Below are positions 39,235 to 48,500 of a stretch of DNA of 64,000 bases, piece after piece. The position numbers and the translations under genes were made by a program. The stretch is from Panopea generosa. Its lineage: Eukaryota; Mollusca; Bivalvia; Adapedonta; Hiatellidae. How positions within the stretch are numbered: the first letter of the stretch is position 1; each line of letters opens with the position of its first letter. The stretch is taken from assembly GCA_029582155.1 (NCBI GenBank), contig CM055897.1, positions 9,777,501 to 9,841,500 of the forward strand, written 5' to 3'. The notes beneath the pieces were generated by a model. That model saw only the letters and a program-made list of their open reading frames with translations, was not told the DNA's origin and made no database searches.

Positions 39235-40458
39235 ATAAAAAAAATTGGAGGCCCAAATTGACTTAAATCGCTCACCTGATTTCACCTGTGATTTCTTTTC
39301 AAATTTTGAGAACTATCTGTGTTTACATATTATTCCTATGTAAAATTTCGTGTATGCAATTAACTTTAAAGAATATAGTCTCAACTATAATGACAAACAA
39401 TGCCCCAGACATCAAGATGTTTGAAATAATAACTAAACTAAATAGGGAAAAAATCATAATTTGCTGTTTTCCCATAGTATTCCTAAGTAAAAAATCCCAT
39501 TACTGGAACCCAATGGAACCTAGCCCCCTTTTTTAACAAACTTGTATACCCTTTTAATAAAGATCATTTTAACCAAATAAAAACAAATGTTTTTGAGAAG
39601 AAGATCTTGAAAATTCCAAATTTTATCCCTTATCGAGTCCCTGCTAACCCATTATGGATATTAATCCCCCCTTTGAGGACACAGCTTCAACTGTTATGAC
39701 TAAACAATATTCCAGAATGCAAGAAAAACAATCCTAAATTAGATGAAAAAAGTCCCATACTGGGCCTTTACTCATAGGGATAATGATTGCCAAATATGAA
39801 TTTATTTTGTCCTTCTTTAGACCACTGCTGGCCCGTTATGTATATTAAATCCTATTAAAGGACTCAGTCGAACTAGTATGACTAAACAATATTTCAAACA
39901 TCAATATGATTGGTATAATACCAAAATATGGATGGGAAAAACATAATTTCCTGTTTTCCCATACTATTTCTATCTAAAAATCAAAGTCCCCTTTACTGGG
40001 CCGGATGAACCATAGCCGCTCTTAAACCCCAATTCAAAAAGATCATTTATAACAAATATAAACAAATAATCTGGTCGATTCTTGAGAATAAGATTTTTAA
40101 ATGTAAATGTCCTTATGTGAAGGAGATAAGTCACATGGGCGGGGTTTATTTTAACCCTAGGGTCATGGCTTGAACAAATCTGACAGAAACTGATTAGGTG
40201 ATATTCATTGCAAGATATCAAATACCCCAGGCCTTGCACTTTCGGAAGATTTTTTAAAAACTTGAAAAAAATATAAAGACCCCGGGACTGTATCAAATTT
40301 TTTGATTCTAGGGTCATTGTTTGAACAAATATGAGAGAGCTTTATGTGCCAATGCTTCACACCAGATTTTATGAAAACGTTAACGACGGACAGCGGGCGG
40401 ACGACGGACACAGGTCGATCAGAATAGCTCACATTGAACTTTGCTCAAGCGAGCTAAA
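39235..40458. mobile_element. Dispersed non-coding repeat of bivalve type
   Basis: The segment begins 'ggaggcccaaattgacttaa' then 'atcgctcacctg', and ends 'gacgacggacac' followed by 'gctcaagcgagctaaaa'. Both ends carry a 'gctca' motif. Inside, 39400-39640 and 39900-40120 are diverged duplicates sharing 'tttgctgttttcccatag'-type phrases. The part near 40150-40300, with 'ggtcatggcttgaacaaa' and 'caagatatcaaataccccag', resembles a dispersed repeat I recall from bivalve genomes. No transposase frame was found. The class is unknown to me. Confidence 0.55.
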
Positions 40459-42549
40459 ATCAAACGAAAACTATGAGGCGCTCCAGGAAGGGTCTCAGCA
40501 GGGACAGAAAGTGTCCTACATTTCTAGGCTACTCAGACAACTTATTCTGTATAATTAGTATGACAAAAAGTCTATAACTAGACAGCCGTATTGACAACCA
40601 AATATGTATTTAGCATGCAGAACCTAATTGGCAGTTCCAGGGATTGGCTTTAGATGCCAATTAACAAAGAATAGTGGAGATAACAATGAGGAGAATGATA
40701 TTGTCATAGCAATATCAGTGGAGCTGATATTGTCATAACATATAAAATACAACAATGATTTAACGTATATACCATGGTTAAAATACTAGTATATCGATAC
40801 GGGTGATAGATGGACGATGAGTACACAGTGATCACACAAGTTCATTATATCGAAACTTGCAAATTTGAGACGTGCACGGCTATAACAGTCATTTTCAAAT
40901 AAAGACTTTCTTTCTCTCTTTTTAATTGTAGCTAACCCCCGGCGATGTGCAATGTACATAATCTGTTTACGCATGGGAGCATATAACATGTGACGATAGT
41001 TCCACCTCATATCATATCTGTCGAACATTCTTCAAATCCAAATACACTGTTTTTTCCTTCTTCTAAAAACCAATATCAATAAACCTTTATGGTTAAAACC
41101 CCTTAGTATGAGGCATCTGATTTTATAGAATAGAAAGAGACGGCATGAAAATACTCAATGTACTTGGTATGTTAGAAAAATATTCAGCAATGTTGTTTTG
41201 GTTTTTGGTTCGAATAGGCATTCCGTGTCTTGGAATACTTGTTTTCAGGTTGCCACGTACCACGATACTAGGTATCACAAAGGGCGGACATTTCTATTCC
41301 AACTTCAAACCCATGAAACTTTCCTATGTTAACCTATTATTGTAACAGTGAGACCAGTTGTCATTTAAGTAACTTTACTGTTTTATCGGTGACCTAACGC
41401 AACAGAACTTGTACAAATATTGAGGTACATTATTTGGAAGTGGCAAACATGGTCGTTGTGCATTGGACGTATATGTTGAAGGATTGAATTATAGTCAAAT
41501 ATATATATTCATGATGCCCCCCCAGGTGGCGTCCTTATTCCCTGGATCTTTTAAAGTAATGGCCATTGTTCCTCAGATCTCAAAAAGTATTTGCCATAGT
41601 TCCCCAAAAGTATTTTCCCCATATCTCTAAAAGTATGCATTTGATCCCCGGATCCCTGAAAGTAATGGCCAATGTACCTCAGATCCCTAAAATAGTTGGC
41701 AATGTTCCCCAAATTTCTGAATGCCCTGGGAGGGCCTCAGTCATAATGAACCGTATTATCATACTGCTAATTTACTTAGGGTGTGTCAAAATTACATGTA
41801 ATGTCATTTTATGACTTCTATTAGATAACAAATGTTATCAATATGCATACGATTCCAATGCGATTCATGAGCGATATCAAACTAATGTTATTCATAGGTG
41901 TAGGAGCCGTTGGGCCAGGGGCCAGGCACCCCAATGTTCAGGTTGCGGGGGCCAGCATATACTTTCTCATACATCCCCATACACTCTCTCCTCAGGTTTC
42001 CCGCCCCATAGTTGAAACGCTCCTACGCCCATGTTATTGTGGTTTATACTTATTAAACGTTGGAGAGAATACTACAGTATCGTGCGTCTATTTAATTTTT
42101 TCATATTGTTTTTCTTTTTTCTTTTCAATTTTCTTCTCCGAGTAACTGGCGATTGAGCGTGTGGTGGTTTTGGCCGTTTACATTTTGTAAGTGTTGATGC
42201 GCCATTCATTTATGTTCTGCTTTAGAACTGGTGAAAACAAACAAAAACTACCAAATGTTTTAAGAATTTTTATTTGAATGTTAATATTTTGAAACAGTTT
42301 ACAAGTATCAAAATTAGGATAAAACCACAAAATAACGTAAACGGTAAATACCAAAAAATGACACAAGCCTTTCGAGAAGTTAAAAAAACAAATTAAAGCC
42401 AAAATTAATTGCTAAACGCTGACGAATGAAGGTGTCAAAAAATAAATTAAATGTTCTCACCGTTTGTTTACTACAACAAAGCTGTTAAATTGATATATAA
42501 AACCTTTTTTCTGAAAAAGAAATCCGACACGTCAGGTGTCATAAACACT
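40459..42549. other. Intergenic, no gene seen
   Basis: Apart from the short diverged repeat at 41527-41735, nothing coding was recognised. This is the region past the likely NPAS4 poly(A) site. Confidence 0.45.
41527..41735. repeat. Diverged short tandem repeat
   Basis: About six to seven loose units of 28-35 bp with the pattern 'ccctgaaagtaatggccaat' then 'gttcctcagat'. Units differ strongly in length and sequence. Confidence 0.7.
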
Positions 42550-42571
42550 GGCATATTTATACTTATAAACG

Positions 42572-42577
42572 TTTATT
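42572..42577 (-). terminator. Candidate NPAS4 poly(A) signal
   Basis: AATAAA on the minus strand, about 165 bases past the last SRE-like hairpin. Such hexamers are frequent in AT-rich DNA, so the choice rests on position only. Confidence 0.35.
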
Positions 42578-42742
42578 AGACACTTTAATACTTCAGTGTT
42601 TCTATATGTGTCTAATTAATTAACATCTAATCAACTGCCAGCAACAGATGACTCCGCGAAAACACAATGGGAGGAACGGAGAGACGACGTTATGGATATC
42701 AATTAAATTGCGTGTAAAACGAGAAAATGTCGGTCCACAGAA

Positions 42743-42759
42743 ATTTCGTCCAGCGAAAT
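42743..42759 (-). promoter_or_regulatory. SRE-like hairpin 12 (loop CUGGA)
   Basis: RNA sense: AUUUCG-CUGGA-CGAAAU, a perfect six-pair stem closing a five-base CNGGN loop. The stem sequence differs from the UCCG/CGGA stems at both sides, which preserves pairing. Confidence 0.7.
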
Positions 42760-42965
42760 AAATACTCTTTGTGGCGGGTCATCTTCAAAACGAGCACAAC
42801 TAGGGCAGTTTTTACACGCATTTTAATGTGTAAACGCTATCTCTGACTTGTAAGCATTCACCAAAGCCTAAATTATTGTGCACGTTGAAGAAGTAAGAAA
42901 AAAACAAAACAACACAAGTGCTTAGTAGTAGTCAATGTTAATCATGTCTGTTTATTTCTTCAAAT

Positions 42966-42980
42966 ACCCGACCAGCGAAC
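42966..42980 (-). promoter_or_regulatory. SRE-like hairpin 11 (loop CUGGU)
   Basis: RNA sense: GUUCG-CUGGU-CGGGU. Two Watson-Crick pairs next to the loop, then three G-U wobbles. The loop fits CNGGN. Confidence 0.6.
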
Positions 42981-43195
42981 TGTTCGAAGATAACTATCAC
43001 AAACAGAGTAACACGTATGCTTCTGTGACTGGCATACCACCTGTGGCAAAAGTAGATTGCCAATGGTTGGGTTAGTACTCAGACTTCTACAAAAGCGACT
43101 TAGTTTATCACAATATTCAAAGTTAAGTAACAAACATAAATAAATCATCAACTCGTCTCAGTGAACCGACACAATGATGTTCTTTCTACAAAAAA

Positions 43196-43210
43196 ATCCG
43201 ACTATCGAAT
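43196..43210 (-). promoter_or_regulatory. SRE-like hairpin 10 (degenerate loop AUAGU)
   Basis: RNA sense: AUUCG-AUAGU-CGGAU. The five-pair stem is intact (one wobble), but the loop lacks the CNGG signature. It looks like a family member that has lost the Smaug-binding loop. Confidence 0.5.
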
Positions 43211-43301
43211 ACTTTGAAAACAGAGACAACATTTCATCGTGAACACTTTGATGTTACTTTTTGTGTATTCACAAGTCGGCAAATCGTTAAATTTCTACAG
43301 A

Positions 43302-43318
43302 AGTTCGACCAGCGAACT
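43302..43318 (-). promoter_or_regulatory. SRE-like hairpin 9 (loop CUGGU)
   Basis: RNA sense: AGUUCG-CUGGU-CGAACU, a perfect six-pair stem. Compared with UCCG/CGGA copies both stem sides are changed (UUCG/CGAA) and pairing is kept. Confidence 0.75.
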
Positions 43319-43441
43319 ATCTGAACATGAAATTTTAAACAATGTGTCGCCAAAAAAACGCTGTAAAATATTAAATACCTTTCTATGCTGTCTAACATTT
43401 GGACATTCACATGTATGCTCTGCACACAGATGAACCTCTTT

Positions 43442-43464
43442 AATAGTCCCACTAGCGAACTATT
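43442..43464 (-). promoter_or_regulatory. SRE-like hairpin 8 (loop CUAGU, degenerate)
   Basis: RNA sense: AAUAGUUC-GCUAGUG-GGACUAUU. This is the longest stem of the set, eight pairs with one wobble. The loop has CUAG where the others have CNGG, and the innermost pair is a G-G mismatch. Confidence 0.5.
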
Positions 43465-43797
43465 TGAGTATAGAATTCTTGAAAGAGCATTTACAAAATA
43501 TATGTTTATTTTTAAAGGCAGCATTAGAAAAAAAGCTGTTCCAAAAACCTCCAGATAACCGTTTTATTTTAAATAAAAGTACCGTTTATGCTAAATTTTA
43601 ACGAGACAAATCATATTTTGGAACCGCTATTCCAAAATATTACAAACATAAAGTGTGATAAAATTGCTTTTCGTGTAGTTCTAATTGTTTTGTTAATCCA
43701 TATTAAATATTTTTGATATTATTATATTATTTCATACTTTCTTCAACGTTTTTATGTCTAATGATTATAATAGGCACAACCATTTTCTGCAACAGGG

Positions 43798-43810
43798 TCC
43801 GTCCAGCGGA
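43798..43810 (-). promoter_or_regulatory. SRE-like hairpin 7 (loop CUGGA)
   Basis: RNA sense: UCCG-CUGGA-CGGA, a four-pair stem with a CNGGN loop. Confidence 0.7.
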
Positions 43811-43956
43811 TACATTATTTTCAAGCAAATAAACTTTGTAGAAAACTATAGCGCCAATACAAATCATCATTAGACGATACCATGTCAGATTGAAAATAGA
43901 CTTTCACATAACTGACATAACGCAGTACAGTAAATGTGAAAATGCTTTGAAGCAGT

Positions 43957-43969
43957 TCCGTCCTGCGGA
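43957..43969 (-). promoter_or_regulatory. SRE-like hairpin 6 (loop CAGGA)
   Basis: RNA sense: UCCG-CAGGA-CGGA. The second loop base is A instead of U, the one loop position where the Smaug consensus allows any base. Confidence 0.7.
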
Positions 43970-44139
43970 TGTTTTACTGCTTTGGCAAATTCCTATCTGA
44001 CCTCTAAACCTTAATGAAATAATAACGTACATCTCTAAGCTATACTGGCAATGCTCCCGATTATGCACAGCATTGCCTATCGCACATGAAAACGTTTCCA
44101 AACATACCTTGGTAAACGTTTGAAAATCCACAAACATTT

Positions 44140-44152
44140 TCCGACCAGCGGA
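44140..44152 (-). promoter_or_regulatory. SRE-like hairpin 5 (loop CUGGU)
   Basis: RNA sense: UCCG-CUGGU-CGGA, a four-pair stem with a CNGGN loop. Confidence 0.7.
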
Positions 44153-44426
44153 CTATATAACTGAATATATGACTTTGTGGATTTTAAAACCTTAAAGTAT
44201 GTGACATAACTTCGAACGGGTTTTTCTGTTTGATTAATTCAACAGAAATATACTAATTTCTTGTAAGAATTGGATTTCCAATTATCATCGTCTCTCCTTC
44301 GTCGAAACAAAAATACACATTTTCAATACAATATGAATAAACACATTGTAAAGACAAAATACAGAGAAAAAACATTTACAAAGTACATTGAAGCATAGTT
44401 AATACTCAGAAGAAACGCGTCGCATG

Positions 44427-44439
44427 TCCGACCGGCGGA
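44427..44439 (-). promoter_or_regulatory. SRE-like hairpin 4 (loop CCGGU)
   Basis: RNA sense: UCCG-CCGGU-CGGA. The second loop base is C, again within the permitted N position of CNGGN. Confidence 0.7.
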
Positions 44440-44697
44440 TACACATTGCGTAATTGAAAGAGTCAAACAAATTAGCCGATCCATTGAGCCATTTACACTA
44501 CCTGTCTCGAAGTGGCAAAACATTTCAAACCTGAGCCAGCAGTTATGAAATGTATTCGACAAAGACAAAAACACAAATCCCTCATTTCTCCTTCGTTACA
44601 AAAATGCTGCCAAACAATAAAATGTGATAAAATGGTGTACAAAATTCGATGAAAAAGATAAATGTTTACTAATACTACCTTAAAACAAAATGAAATG

Positions 44698-44710
44698 GGC
44701 AACCAGCGCC
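44698..44710 (-). promoter_or_regulatory. SRE-like hairpin 3 (loop CUGGU)
   Basis: RNA sense: GGCG-CUGGU-UGCC. Different stem sequence (three GC pairs and one G-U closing pair) with the same loop. Confidence 0.65.
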
Positions 44711-44808
44711 AAAACATGCTTGAATAGTTATACTTCGAAGGTAGTAAAACAGTTATTAAATTCTCGACTACATAATATCGGTAAAAATATTACAAGGCAA
44801 AAATACAT

Positions 44809-44816
44809 TATGTACA
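44809..44816 (-). promoter_or_regulatory. Pumilio response element candidate
   Basis: UGUACAUA on the NPAS4 sense strand matches the Pumilio consensus UGUANAUA. I found one exact match in the inferred 3' UTR, so chance is a real alternative. Confidence 0.4.
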
Positions 44817-45220
44817 ATTTTTAACCGATTGAGGTTTTTAGCATATTTAAGAACAAATACTCTAAAAATCTTAATGACTAAAATTCACAAATTAAAGACA
44901 TTATGAAAACAACACTGCAATCTTGACCCCTTTGAGTTATGAGGTTCAGTTGATAAACATAAGCATAAAATGTCACATCGTGTACTGATATAAAACAAAC
45001 ACTTCAAGGCACTCATTAAGAAATCAGATAATCTACAAAAGATTATCCATTTAACAAAAAATGCTCTCAAACTATCTTCCTTTGCAATCACGTTATTCGT
45101 TAAAGCTAAAATTTAAATGTTTATTTACAAATGTCGGAATAAAGTTCATCACTTCCGCAGCTGCAATTTGCCATTTCAGGCATACATATAAATATATACG
45201 AATCATAATTGAAGTCAATA

Positions 45221-45235
45221 ATACGTCCTGCGTAT
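45221..45235 (-). promoter_or_regulatory. SRE-like hairpin 2 (loop CAGGA)
   Basis: RNA sense: AUACG-CAGGA-CGUAU, a perfect five-pair stem. The stem sequence differs from all the others while the CNGGN loop is kept. Confidence 0.7.
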
Positions 45236-45454
45236 AAATGTAAGAGTCGAGGCCAAGCATGATCCAGCACCGAGTCCACCGACAAAAAAGCACCTTGTCA
45301 GGTGTAGCACATTTCCCGCCGTAAGTCTAAATAATGATCATGGTAGGTTGAAGTCGGAAGTAAAAAATAGAAAAAAAACTACGATCTTTCTCCGCCCGCA
45401 GAAAAAGACCAAAGCCGGGTACCATCATCAGCGTGACGCTTTACTTGACTAATC

Positions 45455-45465
45455 CCGACCAGCGG
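45455..45465 (-). promoter_or_regulatory. SRE-like hairpin 1 (loop CUGGU)
   Basis: RNA sense: CCG-CUGGU-CGG. Only three pairs in the stem, so this is the weakest of the members with an intact loop. It lies about 100 bases after the stop codon. Confidence 0.5.
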
Positions 45466-45560
45466 TTGTCAACAGCAACACTCTGTGATGGTCACGAATG
45501 ATTAATCATGGCAATATGCCATACATCTAGATGATTGTAAGTAACACTTACATAAAAAGC

Positions 45561-45592
45561 CTACTGGGTGTTTTGGTTGGAGTCAAGTGCAC
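45561..45592 (-). CDS. NPAS4: NPAS4 terminal coding exon
   Basis: The acceptor is 'ttttccag' on the minus strand. It completes the split Gly codon and adds ALDSNQNTQ before TAG at 45561-45563. Phase agrees with the donor at 45877. Reading through that donor instead would add an unrelated AT-rich tail to the protein. Confidence 0.8.
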
Positions 45593-48500
45593 CTGGAAAA
45601 TACAAAAAAAGAAACACACACTAAGTACACTACTTTAAAGTGAAAAATCATAAGTATACATAAAATAAACAATAACTAGTGTAACTTATAGATAAATATT
45701 CTAAAAAATCAATAAATATTACTTGAATTTTTTATATATGTAAGCTATTTCTTCGCCCAGTAATAAAGAGTTAAGTTATGATAAAATTTTAGATACGTCC
45801 ATCAACATATATTGACATTTTACGTTCATTTGAATATGTATGCTGTGTTTGTATATAATAACAACTTTCAACTTACCACATGGTGTCCAAGACTGCTGTA
45901 GAAGGAGTTGTTTGAGATGGTACATGTCATCATTCTTCACTTCCGGTTTAATGTCGCATGGTAACGCATCTAATACAGGAAGCGCCATGTCTAGTGATAG
46001 ACTGATTGGTTCCAACAACCAGTTATCAGGGTCCAGAATGTCGTCTCTTCCATCGTAACCTGGTGATGATGAGCATGGACTCATTTCATGGTAGTCAGAA
46101 GCAGATCTCTTCTGATTTTCTACGGACAAAGGAGATTCAAACGATGATGAATACGATTCGGAAACATTGTCACAATACGATTTAGGTGATGCCACCGGAG
46201 ATGTGCTAGACTCTGTTGAAGAAAAAGATGAAGTAAGCGATTGGTCTGATCCAGCAGTTCCAACCATACCAAGTAATCTTTCCAAGTCTGAGCAATCTTC
46301 GTACGTCAATTCCTGTTTGATCATAATGTTAGACGAAGGCGGTAACGGCAGGCATGATGGTGGTGGTGATGGTGACGATGATGTTATAAGTGTCGGCGAT
46401 TCTGATTGTGTGCGATTGTAAATATGGCGGGTTGATGGTCGCGTCTCATAAGGTTCTGGCGAGAGAGGCTCTTCTTTTATGTTTATATATTTCTCATGCA
46501 GAGAAAATGGAGCGAGATCGTCGAAGAATGAATCTACAAATGTTGCATCAATAACTGGCAGATTTTTCTTCTTGTTTGTTTCTTTTGATGGGGATGTTAC
46601 TTGACATTGCTTCATCTCATTCAATTTGTCCATGACATATGTGGTAAGATGTTTAATCTCATGTACGTCTTGCTGAACTTCGACACCTGAATGCAATGGC
46701 TTTGGGGAGGTTGCAGGTGAAGGCTCTGGCGTAAGATAACAGTCAGGAATTAAAACCTCTGGTACCACTTGCTCTAGCGTGCATGTCGGAGCCAGTTTCT
46801 GAACTACATCTGGCTTTCCAACAGAAGCTATGGCGTCGACAAGTAAGTCATTCTTATTGCGGATGGCGTGTAAGGGATCGTTTCTAGCTGACTGATACAC
46901 CATAGGTATTGTACTCCCAGTAAAGGCAGATACATCTCCGTTGTTTAAACCATGGTTGAGACCAGAGGAGTTCCTGAACACGTTTACATTCATGACGTAT
47001 TGAGTTTCTGGCGCGCTAGGGTAGTCGCTACAACCGCCATCGCTTGGGGAAAGCCTCGGCAATTTTGTTGGTTTGCAAGATGATATGAAATTCTCTTGCA
47101 ATTTTCTCTTGAGTGCTTTAATTGTACTTGTGTGACCTTGGAGTCTCTGTCCAGAGATATCTAATCCCGTGTCAAGGATACCATATTGGTTCGGTTGGTG
47201 AGGAAACATCGTCTGGCCCTGCTGTGGATTACCAAACTGGAATCGCTGTTGATCAGCAAAATAGTCATGTTGTTGCCGCATAAACATTTGGGCATGGGGA
47301 CGTCCCATCATTTCTGGATCCATTGTTTGGTGCATTTGTGGAAGTTGATGACCACCGAAAAAGATGTCGGGGGCCCTTGCTGCGTAGAGGGCAAAGAGCT
47401 GACCTTGGATTTTAAACTGTTTTGCCTCCTCTTCACTGCAAATATATAAATGGCAAACGATTTACAAATACATAAATGACAAACAATTTACAAATATATA
47501 AATAACAAACGCGTTTTGCAATGTTGCTTCCACTTTTTTCACTAAAGCAAACTGGTGTATTTTAACAATAACAAATACAATGCTATTTATTTATATAAAA
47601 TTCAAATATTTTTTCAACCCTCAACCGAAGCATTACTAAATTGATTATAATGTCATTACAGGGCTTCGGTACTACGCGCTTTATTCAGAATTTGTGAAAT
47701 AATACAATACAACTTTCTTACCTGACAACTTGATTGATGCATACGATGACCGGATCATCGCTGTTTGTTAGCAGAGCCTGTCTCACGTGCATAACGATGT
47801 TCACCCAGATAACCTCGTTGCTGTTTGTGATCATTCGTACAGTCATCATACAGCCCATCTCGTGGCGAGATTTTATCACTGTTAATGAAAATTGTAGTAT
47901 AATTTACAGCCGTCTAAATATATCCTACTTTTCATACGATAAACATTAACTGTTATTTCGCAGTCAACCACGCCTAGATTTATAGAAGTATCTTATATTT
48001 ATATCGTTGCATTATCTTTTATCTTCAACTACATTTTAAATATAACAGTTAGTTAAATAAAAGAAATACTGTAGAATGCTGGACTGGCATTGGTTCTATA
48101 AAACATATATATTTACTTACGTTGTATATGTTTGGCTCTGGCTTCTGTAAGGTCCTCAGGATGAAGCATTGAGTACCAGGAGCGGTTGTGTAGTTGACCG
48201 GTGTTCAGACCAATATGATGCTCACCTCTAATGTAAATGAAAACAGTTGTTTTTATTTATAACCTGTTAATAACATTCATATGCTGAATATTACACACAC
48301 AATTGTATTAAACAATAACGTATGAAGGCCTGTTAAATTTAACTCATGTAACGTTCCTGTACAGTATCATTGCGTATTTGTTTGTCATGTGTTGTAAGGT
48401 ATGCTATGCATTTTAAGTATACAATTTCTGTCCTGTTCTGTTATAAAAACATTAAATGTCATAGTCTTGAATAGAAACTAATCATCACTCAAATTTAGGC

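Larger units (their letters stand above)
42550..45560 (-). other. NPAS4: Probable NPAS4 3' UTR with hairpin array
   Basis: This region follows the NPAS4 stop codon directly on the coding strand. No open frame longer than 100 codons interrupts it. It contains twelve hairpins with a shared architecture that only makes sense in the NPAS4 sense direction, and one Pumilio-type octamer. An AATAAA signal on the minus strand at 42572-42577 lies just beyond the last hairpin and is a plausible end. Other AATAAA matches occur inside the region near 43562 and 45119, so shorter isoforms are possible. That this is transcribed as UTR is inferred, since no transcript data are available. Confidence 0.6.

Noticed and set aside
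42960-43524. Minus-strand frames with a recurring Val-Arg-Trp-Ser
   Set aside because: The four residues are just the hairpin sequence read in one frame; other hairpins lie in other frames or next to stops.
42727-43860. Short plus-strand open frames sharing a Pro-Thr-Ser-Glu core (for example near 42944, 43239 and 43431)
   Set aside because: I first suspected a family of small peptides. The shared core is the complement of the hairpin, the frame differs in other copies, several have no ATG, and the variation pattern fits RNA pairing rather than codons.
45248-45275. Possible extra SRE (GUG-CUGGAU-CAU)
   Set aside because: Only three weak pairs and a six-base loop; not clearly part of the hairpin family.
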